From Nakamurella multipartita DSM 44233 (GTDB lineage: Bacteria > Actinomycetota > Actinomycetes > Mycobacteriales > Nakamurellaceae): a DNA stretch of 64,000 nucleotides. Position numbers and translations under genes: made by a program. How positions within the stretch are numbered: position 1 is the stretch's first letter; each line of letters opens with the position of its first letter. The notes under the pieces were generated by a model. That model was not told the origin of the DNA and ran no database searches. It was given only the letters and a program-made list of their open reading frames with translations. Location of the stretch: contig NC_013235.1 of assembly GCF_000024365.1 (NCBI RefSeq), forward strand, positions 1,426,001-1,490,000. The letters are read 5' to 3'. Of the stretch, positions 56,641 through 64,000 are shown piece by piece.

Positions 56641-58326
56641 TCAGGCGGCCGGGAACGAGATGGCGGTCAGCAGCGCCGCCAGCAGGGCGGGCGCGTCCTG
56701 GGTGAGGCCGGCGGCCGCGACGAAACGGTCCGGCCGCAGGAAGACCACGGGGGTGGGCCGGTCGTCGAACCAGCGCTTGAGCTCACCGGTGCGGTCGGCC
56801 GCCACGACCGTGCCGTCGGCCGGCGGGTCGTTGTCCAGCTGGGTGACCGGCCGCAGCGAGATCAGCGTCGCCCCCAGGGCTTTGAGCGTGAGCAGGTCGT
56901 CGGCGGAGAACATCTGAGCCGGGTTGGCCCCCCAGCACAGAACTGCCCAGGTGGGCCCGATCAGGTCGTCCAGCAGCACGTTCGATTCGCTGGCGGTATC
57001 GACGCGGGGCTGGATGAACTGGACGCCCACCGGTGAGACCTTGGTGTTCGCCGACGCCACCGGGTGGGAGCGGCCGGTCAGCTCGGCCGCCGATCGGCCG
57101 GCCTGCCCGGTCGTGGCATCCACGACGGCGCCGTGGTGGTAACGGGGCATGGGCTTGTAGCGCATCTCGGCGAAGTGGCGCTTGACCGGCGGCGCGGCGT
57201 TGAGCACCGCCGCGACGCCGTCCCGCAGGCCGGCGACGACCCGGTTGGTGGGCTTGATGACCCGGCCGAACGCGACCGAGATGTCGATCATCGCCTTCGC
57301 GTGCTCGCGCCGCTCCAGATCGTAGGTGTCCAGCAGGGTGTCGGCGCACTCGCCGCGGAGCACCGCGGCCAGCTTCCAGGCCAGGTTGGTCGAGTCCCGG
57401 ATGCCGCTGTTGTAGCCCTGGCCCTGCCACACCGGCATCAGGTGGGCGGCGTCACCGGCCAGGAAGATGCGTCCCTTGCGGAACGATCCGGCGATCCGGG
57501 AGTGGTGGGTGTAGACCCGCTGGCGGATGAAGTTGAGCCTCTCCGGGTGCGGCACATGGTCCTTGAGCAATCCCTGGACGAACGTCGGGTCGTCGACCAC
57601 GGTGTCGGCCTCGTGCTCGAACAGCATGAACTCGAACCGGCGGATCGCATGCGGCAGGCCGAGCGAGACGTACGGCCGGCGCGGGTCGGCGCCCAGGAAG
57701 ACGTTCGGCGTCCCCAACGGGTCGTCGTTGACGTCGATCACGAGCCAACGGGTCGACGGCGACTGTCCCTCGAAGCTGACGCCGATGTGCTTGCGGGTCC
57801 GGCTCTTGCCGCCGTCGGCGCCGACCAGATAGTGCGCGCGCAGGGTGCGCGGACCCTGCGGCGTGGATACCCCGACCTCGACGTGATCGCCGTGGTCGGT
57901 GATGGTCTCGACGGTCTGCTCGAAGCGCAGCTCGACCTGATCGAACCGGTCCAGGCCCTGCGCCAACACCTTGTCGACCAGCGGCTGGACGAAGGCGTTG
58001 CGCCGGGACCAGCCGAATTCCCTGGTACCGGGCTTGATCTCGGCAATCACCCGGCCCTTGCCGTTGACCAGCCGCATGACGTGCTGCGGCGTGGTGTGTG
58101 GCAGCACCTGCTCGACCAGGCCCATGGCCTGCAGCGAACGCAGCGATTCGTCGTCCAGGCCCACGCCCCGCGGGAAGTCGATCAGCTCGGGCAGCTGTTC
58201 GAGCACGAGGGCCCGCACGCGTTGCCGGCCCAGCAGATTGGCCAGGCCGAGGCCGGCCGGCCCGGCGCCGACGATCAGCACGTCGGCATCGAGATCGGTG
58301 GGTGGGGGTGGCGGGGCGCTGGTCAT
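56641..58326 (-). CDS. mhpA: 3-(3-hydroxyphenyl)propionate hydroxylase (FAD monooxygenase)
   Basis: 561 aa, class A flavoprotein monooxygenase. FAD-binding G-A-G-P-A-G-L-G-L-A (~17-26), the D-G motif region V-G-A-D-G-G-K-S-R, and the second FAD motif F-L-A-G-D-A-A-H-L-M-P. It hydroxylates 3-HPP or 3-hydroxycinnamate to the catechol used by MhpB. It is the first gene of the minus-strand group; a promoter with two operator-like repeats is visible upstream. Confidence 0.92.
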   Translation of the reverse strand: MTSAPPPPPTDLDADVLIVGAGPAGLGLANLLGRQRVRALVLEQLPELIDFPRGVGLDDESLRSLQAMGLVEQVLPHTTPQHVMRLVNGKGRVIAEIKPGTREFGWSRRNAFVQPLVDKVLAQGLDRFDQVELRFEQTVETITDHGDHVEVGVSTPQGPRTLRAHYLVGADGGKSRTRKHIGVSFEGQSPSTRWLVIDVNDDPLGTPNVFLGADPRRPYVSLGLPHAIRRFEFMLFEHEADTVVDDPTFVQGLLKDHVPHPERLNFIRQRVYTHHSRIAGSFRKGRIFLAGDAAHLMPVWQGQGYNSGIRDSTNLAWKLAAVLRGECADTLLDTYDLERREHAKAMIDISVAFGRVIKPTNRVVAGLRDGVAAVLNAAPPVKRHFAEMRYKPMPRYHHGAVVDATTGQAGRSAAELTGRSHPVASANTKVSPVGVQFIQPRVDTASESNVLLDDLIGPTWAVLCWGANPAQMFSADDLLTLKALGATLISLRPVTQLDNDPPADGTVVAADRTGELKRWFDDRPTPVVFLRPDRFVAAAGLTQDAPALLAALLTAISFPAA

Positions 58327-58353
58327 CGTTGACTCCCTCGGTGGTCAGGTGAT

Positions 58354-58419
58354 GTGCGTTTAACGAACGAAAGCGTGCGTTATACGAACAACTATGACGA
58401 GGGCGCGGAAGGGTGTCAA
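58354..58419 (-). promoter_or_regulatory. mhp operon promoter with paired operator repeats
   Basis: On the minus strand a -35 TTGACA (58419-58414), 17-nt spacer and -10 CATAGT (58396-58391) form a good promoter. Just downstream lie two 15-bp repeats, GTGCGT-N3-ACGAAC in plus-strand orientation, at 58354-58368 and 58375-58389. They are 21 bp apart and each is an imperfect palindrome. Their overlap with the expected transcription start suggests repression, most likely by the IclR protein at 58578. Confidence 0.7.
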
Positions 58420-58520
58420 GAGGGTGGCGGTCGGTCCGGCCCAGATCACTCGCGAGGTCCCACGAACCCTCGGCCGCCCGATGGCGTCGAGGATGCCGGC
58501 CGCCCCGCTGATCTCGGTCG

Positions 58521-58580
58521 GTGCGGGTCAGCGCAGGTCGGGGCAGGTCAGTGCAGATCAGCGCAGGTCGGCGCGGGTCA
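58521..58580. repeat. Six 10-bp imperfect tandem repeats at the iclR 3' end
   Basis: Units of form GNGCRGRTCR repeat every 10 bp from 58521 to 58580, the last unit containing the iclR stop. A 10-bp period equals about one helical turn. It lies ~100 bp upstream of the mhp promoter in the 251-bp region 58327-58577, which holds no other gene. Confidence 0.75.
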
Positions 58581-59279
58581 GTCCGGCGCCGCGACCAGGG
58601 CCCGGCCCAGTTCGGCGGCGGCCGCCATCACGGCGGGCCGGGCCTGCTCGATCAGTTCCGGCCGGTAGGTGATCAGGTTGATGCAGGCGGCGACGGCGGG
58701 GTCCGGAGAGGGGACCGGCACGGCCAGACCGTAGGCGCCCGGTTCGACCTCGGCGAACGACGTCGCGTACCCGTCGGCCCGGGCCTTGCGCACCCGGTCG
58801 CTGTCCTGGGCTGTCGCCGGCCGGATCGACGACAGCGCGTGCCCGGCCGCGCCACGGTCCAACGGATGGGTGCTGCCCTCGGCGAACACGATCCGGTACC
58901 GGGAGGTCTCGGATTCCACGACGGCCAACGCGACCGCCTCGTCGTTCTCCACCACCAGCAGGGACACGGTGGAACCGACGTCATTGGCCAACCGGCGCAG
59001 GATCGGCACCGCAGTCGCCCGCAGGGTGTGGAACGCGCCCGCGGTCAACTGCAGCAGGCCGACCGCTCCGCGGAACCGGCCGTCCTGGCCGCGGCTGACC
59101 AGCCCGGCGTCGACCAGCGTGGTGAGCAGCCGGTAGGCGATGGTCCGGTGCACGCCGAGCAGGTCGCCGACGTCCTGGGCGGACAGCCCGTCGGGGGCGG
59201 CGACTACGGCCTTGAGCGCGGACAGCCCCCGGGCGAGCGTTTGCGCGCCACCGGTCGCGGTTCCCGTCGCCTGAGCCAT
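58578..59279 (-). CDS. IclR-family transcriptional regulator of the mhp genes
   Basis: 233 aa from ATG 59279. N-terminal winged helix (T-L-A-R-G-L-S-A-L-K-A-V, L-S-A-Q-D-V-G-D-L-L-G-V-H-R-T-I-A-Y-R-L-L-T-T-L) and a C-terminal IclR effector domain (~75-230; V-S-L-L-V-V-E-N-D-E-A-V-A). MhpR in E. coli belongs to the same family. It lies between the mhp genes and a divergent transporter gene, so it probably senses the aromatic substrate and controls both. Confidence 0.88.
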   Translation of the reverse strand: MAQATGTATGGAQTLARGLSALKAVVAAPDGLSAQDVGDLLGVHRTIAYRLLTTLVDAGLVSRGQDGRFRGAVGLLQLTAGAFHTLRATAVPILRRLANDVGSTVSLLVVENDEAVALAVVESETSRYRIVFAEGSTHPLDRGAAGHALSSIRPATAQDSDRVRKARADGYATSFAEVEPGAYGLAVPVPSPDPAVAACINLITYRPELIEQARPAVMAAAAELGRALVAAPD

Positions 59280-59439
59280 GGGCGTCAGCGTATCCGCCAC
59301 AAACTCTTGACAAGGCGTCGGCCGATCCCCACGATGTTCTGTATCCGCACCAATGCGTGCGGAATATGCACAAGCCCGGGAGCGCGCCCCAGGCCGTCGG
59401 CACGACCCCTCGCAGGCCCCACGATTCAATGGAGCGTCC
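59280..59439 (+). promoter_or_regulatory. iclR-transporter divergent promoter region
   Basis: 160 bp. TTGACA at 59307-59312, with CACGAT 17 nt further (59330-59335), is a possible promoter for the transporter. An inverted repeat CCGCAC-N6-GTGCGG spans 59345-59362, sharing the GTGCG core of the mhp operators. Confidence 0.45.
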
Positions 59440-60858
59440 ATGAGCCAGCCCGCCGCAGCATCCGCGGAAGCGCCCCCCGTCACCGCGCAGAAGGATCGAG
59501 CCCGCCGCCGGGCGATGATCTCCAGCTACCTCGGCACCACCGTCGAGTACTACGACTTCCTGCTTTACGGCACCGCCGCCAGCCTGGTCTTCCCGGCCCT
59601 GTTCTTCCGGGAGCTGTCGCCGATGGCGGCGACCATCGCCTCGTTCGGCACGCTGGCCGTCGGCTACCTGGCCCGCCCGATCGGTGGTGTCATCTTCGGC
59701 CACTTCGGAGACACGTTCGGCCGCAAGAACATCCTGATCATCACGCTGGTGATGATGGGCGGGGTCAGCTTCCTCATCGGGCTGCTGCCCACCCAGCAGA
59801 CGATCGGCATGGCGGCCCCGATCCTGCTGGTCACGCTGCGGATCATCCAGGGCTTCGCGGTCGGCGGCGAGTGGGCCGGCGCCGCGCTGATGTCGATGGA
59901 ACACGCGGCGCCCAAGGGGCGCGGGTTCGCGGCCAGCATCGTCGCCTCGGGCGGGCCGTCCGGGGCCGTCCTGGCCACCCTGGTGCTGACCGCCTTCTCC
60001 GTGCTGCCCGACGATCAGTTCCTGGCCTGGGGTTGGCGGGTGCCGTTCCTGCTGTCTGCGATCCTGGTGATGATCGCGTTCTTCATGCGGATGCGGGTCA
60101 CCGAATCGCCGGAGTTCGTCGCGGCCATGGCGGCCAAGGCCGCGGCCGCGGCGGCCGAGACAGCCGAGACAGCTGCGCATACGGTGGCCCCCAAGCCGAA
60201 GGCCCCGCTGCTCACCGTGCTGCGGCACTACCCGCGGCGGACCCTGGAGGCGATCGTCGGCGGGCTCGCGCCGCTGTTCATCCAGTCGCTGCTGGCGACC
60301 TTCATGCTGACCTACGCCGTGTCCGCCGGGCACAGTCGCACGTCCGCACTGATCCTGGTCACCATCGCCAACGCCATCCACACCCTGACCATCCCGGCCT
60401 TCGCGGCGTTGTCCGATCGGATCGGTCGCAAGCCGGTGATGGTGGCCGGCGCGATCGCCGGTGCGGTGCTGATCTTCCCGATCTTCGCGCTCGTCGGCCA
60501 GGGCTCCGCGGCCGCGCTGCTGCTGGCGTTCGTGCTGGGCAACCCGATCGTGCAGGCCCTGATGTACGGACCGATGGGTGCCTGGATGAGCGAGAAGTTC
60601 CCGGCCGACTCCCGGTACACCGGGGTGGCGCTGAGCTACCAGGTGTCCTCGACGCTCGGTGCCGGCCTCGCCCCGCTGGTCGCCACCGCGCTGCTGGCCT
60701 GGACCGGCGGCACCAGCGTCACGCCCATCGCGATCCTGTTCGTGGTGCTCTGCGTGCTCTCCGGGATCACGTTCGTGTTCAGCAAGGAGACCGCCGGGGC
60801 CGAGCTGGCGCTGACCGCCGACCAGCGGGTCGACCTGGAGTCCGCGTCGATGCGCTGA
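59440..60858 (+). CDS. MFS metabolite:H+ symporter (MHS family), probable aromatic acid importer
   Basis: 472 aa from ATG 59440 (GGAG 6 nt upstream). Twelve helices. The family signature is G-T-T-V-E-Y-Y-D-F-L-L-Y-G-T-A in helix 1, and the conserved G-H-F-G-D-T-F-G-R-K-N between helices 2 and 3 and R-I-I-Q-G-F-A-V-G-G-E-W in helix 4 are intact. MHS members carry organic acids such as shikimate, citrate or aromatic acids. Its place beside iclR and mhp genes suggests hydroxyphenylpropionate uptake (inference). Confidence 0.88.
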   Translation: MSQPAAASAEAPPVTAQKDRARRRAMISSYLGTTVEYYDFLLYGTAASLVFPALFFRELSPMAATIASFGTLAVGYLARPIGGVIFGHFGDTFGRKNILIITLVMMGGVSFLIGLLPTQQTIGMAAPILLVTLRIIQGFAVGGEWAGAALMSMEHAAPKGRGFAASIVASGGPSGAVLATLVLTAFSVLPDDQFLAWGWRVPFLLSAILVMIAFFMRMRVTESPEFVAAMAAKAAAAAAETAETAAHTVAPKPKAPLLTVLRHYPRRTLEAIVGGLAPLFIQSLLATFMLTYAVSAGHSRTSALILVTIANAIHTLTIPAFAALSDRIGRKPVMVAGAIAGAVLIFPIFALVGQGSAAALLLAFVLGNPIVQALMYGPMGAWMSEKFPADSRYTGVALSYQVSSTLGAGLAPLVATALLAWTGGTSVTPIAILFVVLCVLSGITFVFSKETAGAELALTADQRVDLESASMR

Positions 60859-60891
60859 CCGGCTTCCCACCTCCCGCCCCCGCCCCTCGGA

Positions 60892-60965
60892 AGTTGATCA
60901 TGGCGTTCTCTGTCGCGCACCCGGCGTGTCGCCGGCGTGTCGAGCAGAGAACGCCATGATCAACT
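60892..60965. repeat. Long hairpin with GTTGATCATGG ends, bidirectional terminator
   Basis: Perfect 21-bp arms (60892-60912 and 60945-60965) begin AGTTGATCATGG and end CCATGATCAACT. The 32-nt loop holds two tandem copies of CCGGCGTGTCG (60921-60942). It lies between the convergent MFS and fprA genes. The arm ends match those of the palindrome carrying the IS110 element, while the inner sequence differs. Confidence 0.9.
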
Positions 60966-60987
60966 CTGTTTGGGGGGAGTGCCGAGC

Positions 60988-62343
60988 TCAGGCGCGCGCG
61001 GCGATCCGGGTCATCTCGGTCCGGGAGGTGACCTTGACCCGGCCGCGACCGACCGGTTCGCCGGCGGTCAGCTCGTGCGCGTCGAGCCGGTCCCAGCCGG
61101 CGAAATCGGTGACCGGCAGGCCCTTGTCGGCCAGCAGGGCGTCGATGTCGACGGGGCCGCGGTGCGGCGCCGGGGTCAGGTCGGGGGCGTCGGCCAGCAG
61201 GTGGGCGATCGTCTCGGCCGCGTCGGACTTGGTGTGGCCGATCAGCCCGACCGGCCCACGCTTGACCCAGCCGGTCGCGTACAGGCCGGGCATGTGCTCG
61301 CCGTCCAGGTCGAGCAGCCGCCCGCCCTCGTTCGGCAGGACCAGCCGGAAGGTGTCGAACGGCAGGTCCTCGATCGCCTCGGACCGGTACCCCACCGCCC
61401 GGTAGACCGCCTGCACGTCCCAGTCGGTGAATTCGCCGGTGCCGCGGACGTTGCCGTCGCCGGTCAGCTCCTGCCGCTCGGTACGCAGCCCGGTCACGGC
61501 GCCGTCGGTGCCGGTGATCTCGACCGGATTCTCCAGGAAGTGGATGTGGATGCGGCGGTGCGGGCCCGGTCGCGGGTCGCGCATCGCCCAGTCGGAGAGC
61601 ACGTCGACGACCATGCGCAGCGACTTGCTCCGGCCCAGTGCCGCCTCGGACTCGGCGTCGAACTCCATGCCCTCGGGCGCGACGACCACCTGGACGTTCG
61701 GCGAATGGTCCAGCTCGCGCAGCTCCACCGGGGTGAACTTGGCCTGGGCCGGGCCGCGGCGGGCGAACATGTGCACGTCGGTGACCGACGAGTCGGCCAG
61801 CACCGCGTGCACGTGCGGCGGGATGTCGGTCGAGAGCATCTCGTCGGCGCTGCGGGCCAGCACCCGGGCGACGTCCAGCCCGACGTTGCCGACGCCGATG
61901 ACGGCGACGTGCCGCTGCTGGGACAGGTCCCAGGTCTGCTCACGGTCCGGGTGCGAGTCGTAGAACGCGACGAAGTCGGCCGCGCCGTAGGAGCGCTGCA
62001 GGTCCTCGCCCGGGATGCGCAGCGAGCGGTCCCGCTCGGCGCCGGTCGCGAAGATCACCGCGTCGTAGTAGTGCCGCAGCTCGTCGACCTTGAGGTCGAC
62101 CCCGACGTGCACGTTGCCGATGAACCGGATCCGCTCGTTCTCCATCACCCGGTGCAGGGCGACGATGATCGCCTTGATCCGCGGGTGGTCGGGCGCGACG
62201 CCGTAGCGGATCAGCCCGTACGGGGTGGGCAGCCGGTCGAAGATGTCGACGGAGGCCTGCGGGTCCTTGGTGGTCAAGATATCGGCGGCGTAGATGCCGG
62301 CCGGTCCGGCGCCGACGATGGCGACGCGAAGGGGCGGTGTCAT
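60988..62343 (-). CDS. fprA: Ferredoxin-NADP+ reductase, adrenodoxin-reductase type
   Basis: 451 aa. FAD fold V-A-I-V-G-A-G-P-A-G-I-Y-A-A (~7-20); NADP fold V-I-G-V-G-N-V-G-L-D-V-A-R (~147-159); signature P-Y-G-L-I-R-Y-G-V-A-P-D-H near 41-53; and the C-terminal G-W-V-K-R-G-P-V-G-L-I-G-H. Length equals mycobacterial FprA. It moves electrons between NADPH and ferredoxins. A DtxR/IdeR-like site lies 16-34 bp upstream of the start. Confidence 0.94.
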   Translation of the reverse strand: MTPPLRVAIVGAGPAGIYAADILTTKDPQASVDIFDRLPTPYGLIRYGVAPDHPRIKAIIVALHRVMENERIRFIGNVHVGVDLKVDELRHYYDAVIFATGAERDRSLRIPGEDLQRSYGAADFVAFYDSHPDREQTWDLSQQRHVAVIGVGNVGLDVARVLARSADEMLSTDIPPHVHAVLADSSVTDVHMFARRGPAQAKFTPVELRELDHSPNVQVVVAPEGMEFDAESEAALGRSKSLRMVVDVLSDWAMRDPRPGPHRRIHIHFLENPVEITGTDGAVTGLRTERQELTGDGNVRGTGEFTDWDVQAVYRAVGYRSEAIEDLPFDTFRLVLPNEGGRLLDLDGEHMPGLYATGWVKRGPVGLIGHTKSDAAETIAHLLADAPDLTPAPHRGPVDIDALLADKGLPVTDFAGWDRLDAHELTAGEPVGRGRVKVTSRTEMTRIAARA

Positions 62344-62358
62344 GCGGCACTCCTGGGT

Positions 62359-62377
62359 CTAAGTTAGGCAACCCTTC
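62359..62377. promoter_or_regulatory. Possible DtxR/IdeR iron-box upstream of fprA
   Basis: CTAAGTTAGGCAACCCTTC matches the 19-bp actinobacterial iron-box consensus (TTAGGTTAGGCTAACCTAA) at 13 positions, including the central GTTAGGC. It lies 16 bp before the fprA ATG. The rest of 62344-62452 shows nothing clear. Confidence 0.4.
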
Positions 62378-62452
62378 CATGGTAGGCAGCGCAAGACCCG
62401 CGGTGGACCGCAAGTGATCAAGGTCGCAGCCGTGCGGACAGCCGGCGCAGGC

Positions 62453-64000
62453 CTAGTACCCGCCACCGCCCCCGAGCGAGACCGCGCCGGTGGGGTGCCA
62501 GACCGTCTTGATCTCCAGGAACGCCCGCAGCCGGGCGGTGCCCGGTGGGCGGCGGAAGTCCTGCGGGCCGGGGGAGTAGACCCGCTTGACCGTGCCCGCC
62601 GCGGCCCGTTCCAGGTCCGGCCGGGCGGCGGCGTTCACCCCGGTCAGGTCCAGCGCGTTGACGTCGGCGTGCGCGGCCAGATGCGGGGCCATCTCCAACG
62701 GTCCGCCGGTGAGGATGTTCACCACCCCGCCGGGCACGTCCGAGGTGGCCAGCACCTCGGCCAGGGTCACCGCCGGCAGCGGCCAGGCCGGGGAGGCCAG
62801 CAGCACGCAGGTGTTGCCGGAGGCGATGATCGGGGCCAGCACGGCGACCAGGCCGAGCAGCGGGTCGTCGGCCGGGGCGACCGCCGCGACCACCCCGGTC
62901 GGCTCCGGCGTGGAGAAGGAGAAGAACGGCCCGGCCACGGGGTTCGCGCTGCCGAACACCTGGGCCAGCTTGTCGGTCCAGCCGGCGTAGTGCACCCAGC
63001 GGTCGATCGCCGCGTCCACCACGCGCTCGTTGGTGCCGCCGCCGCCGAGCAGCCCGACGAACTCCGTGCGCCGCGCCTCCATCAGCTCCGCGACCCGGTA
63101 CAGCACCTGGCCCCGGTTGTAGGCGGTCGCCCGCGACCACTTGCCGAACGCGGACCGGGCCGCGCTGACCGCGTCCCGGGCGTCCTTGCGCGAGCCCTGG
63201 GCCACGTTCGCGACGATCGAGCCGTCGACGCCGCCGCTGGCCCGGTAGGTGCGGCCGGATTCCGAGCGGGGGAACGCCCCGCCGATGAACAGCTTGTAGG
63301 TCTTGGTCACCGCCACCCGGTCGGGGTCGATGATCGGGTCCGCGGTGGCCGAAGCCGGCGGGGGCGGCGGGAGCAGGTCCTCGATCTCCTCGTCCAGGGC
63401 CGCGGCCAGCATCGCGTCGGCGTCGTTCGGGTCGGCCGCGTCCAGGTCGATGGTCCGCGGCTCGTCGTCGGCATCCAGGTAGGCGGCCAGACCGGCGCGG
63501 CCGCCCTCCCGACCGAACCCGGACTCCTGGTAGCCGCCGAACGCGGCGGTCGGATCGAACCGGTTGAAGGTGTTCGCCCACACCACGCCGGCGCGCAGGG
63601 CCGAGGCCATGCCCAGGATCCGGGAGCCCTTCTCGGTCCACACCCCGGCCGAGAGCCCGTACGGGGTGTTGTTGGCCTTGGCCAGTGCCTCGTCCGGCGT
63701 CCGGAACGTCAGCACCGACAGCACCGGGCCGAAGATCTCCTCCCGGGCGATCCGCATCGACTGCGACACGTCGGTGAAGACGGTGGGCGCGAAATAGAAA
63801 CCGCGGTCGGGTAGCGGGCACGGCGAGGTCCACCTCGTGGCCCCCTCGGCGTCCCCGGCGTCGGCCAGGGACGTGATGGTGGCCAGTTGCCCGGCCGAGT
63901 TGATCGCGCCGACGTCGGTGTTCTTGTCCATCGGGTCGCCGACCCGCAGGGTCGAGATGCGGTCCTGCAGCTTGGCGATCACCTCGTCGACGATCGATTC
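62453..64000 (-). CDS. Fused tandem aldehyde dehydrogenase, partial (5' end outside window)
   Basis: 515 codons visible, open to the right edge. The first ~165 residues are the C-terminal part of a normal ALDH (E-E-I-F-G-P-V-L-S-V, N-N-T-P-Y-G-L-S-A-G-V-W, G-G-Y-Q-E-S-G-F-G-R-E-G-G). A Pro-rich linker leads to a second ALDH N-terminal domain (Y-K-L-F-I-G-G-A-F, then P-T-G-V-V-A-A-V-A-P) that ends at the stop without the catalytic Cys region. The second unit is therefore a non-catalytic half. Related actinobacteria often have these as two adjacent genes; substrate unknown. Confidence 0.82.
   Translation of the reverse strand, partial: ESIVDEVIAKLQDRISTLRVGDPMDKNTDVGAINSAGQLATITSLADAGDAEGATRWTSPCPLPDRGFYFAPTVFTDVSQSMRIAREEIFGPVLSVLTFRTPDEALAKANNTPYGLSAGVWTEKGSRILGMASALRAGVVWANTFNRFDPTAAFGGYQESGFGREGGRAGLAAYLDADDEPRTIDLDAADPNDADAMLAAALDEEIEDLLPPPPPASATADPIIDPDRVAVTKTYKLFIGGAFPRSESGRTYRASGGVDGSIVANVAQGSRKDARDAVSAARSAFGKWSRATAYNRGQVLYRVAELMEARRTEFVGLLGGGGTNERVVDAAIDRWVHYAGWTDKLAQVFGSANPVAGPFFSFSTPEPTGVVAAVAPADDPLLGLVAVLAPIIASGNTCVLLASPAWPLPAVTLAEVLATSDVPGGVVNILTGGPLEMAPHLAAHADVNALDLTGVNAAARPDLERAAAGTVKRVYSPGPQDFRRPPGTARLRAFLEIKTVWHPTGAVSLGGGGGY

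Overview
The window comes from a high-GC actinobacterium. It carries a WhiB regulator, a mycothiol-type formaldehyde dehydrogenase, FHA/Ser-Thr-kinase signalling, WXG100 proteins and an FtsK/EssC-type ATPase. The block sdhCDAB / cdd-deoA-add / a 407-aa conserved protein matches, from memory, the Mycobacterium tuberculosis Rv3311-Rv3319 neighbourhood. A Nakamurella-like member of the Frankineae-type actinobacteria is my best guess; this is inference and no database was searched. I saw no rRNA, tRNA or CRISPR array.

Layout. 1-6.5 kb: amino-acid catabolism (end of aspA, asparaginase, asparagine permease, malic enzyme, WhiB, L-serine dehydratase), leading from Asn, Asp and Ser to fumarate, malate and pyruvate. 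6.5-10.6 kb: a Ser/Thr kinase, a membrane-anchored VWA protein, and a small HTH regulator with a double palindromic operator. 10.6-14.0 kb: succinate dehydrogenase (sdhCDAB, minus strand). 14.5-25.0 kb: nucleoside uptake and salvage (BMP lipoprotein, ABC ATPase, two permeases, cytidine deaminase, a frameshifted small gene, thymidine phosphorylase, adenosine deaminase). An IS110-family element sits between deoA and add. 25.0-28.3 kb: a conserved acidic protein, a lipoprotein, a WXG-fusion protein and a DUF5302 protein.

28.5-53.6 kb: one long, tightly overlapping plus-strand gene train. It encodes a PP2C phosphatase, FHA protein, Ser/Thr kinase, degenerate FHA/HTH protein, giant Ig/FN3 surface protein (split by an in-frame TAA), MoxR, DUF58, a transglutaminase-like membrane protein lacking its catalytic Cys and His, an FHA-FtsK (EssC-like) ATPase, WXG100, a WXG fusion, two paralogous possible chaperones, a WXG-lipase fusion, and an RDD-FHA protein. 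It looks like a phospho-regulated type VII-like secretion and surface system. No EccB/EccD/EccE or mycosin gene is visible in it.

53.6-60.9 kb: an mhp-type 3-(3-hydroxyphenyl)propionate pathway (mhpA, mhpC, mhpB) with a mycothiol-dependent dehydrogenase, an IclR regulator and an MHS-family transporter. Promoter and operator repeats are visible upstream of mhpA. 61.0-64.0 kb: ferredoxin-NADP reductase FprA and the C-terminal part of a fused double aldehyde dehydrogenase that runs off the right edge.

The most notable observation is the IS110 element. Removing it in silico rebuilds a perfect 62-bp palindrome, which fixes both ends to within 3 bp and makes its 245-bp upstream non-coding end a candidate bridge-RNA locus. 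A second palindrome with the same terminal GTTGATCATGG motif lies at 60.9 kb, so a dispersed palindromic repeat family may be the element's target.
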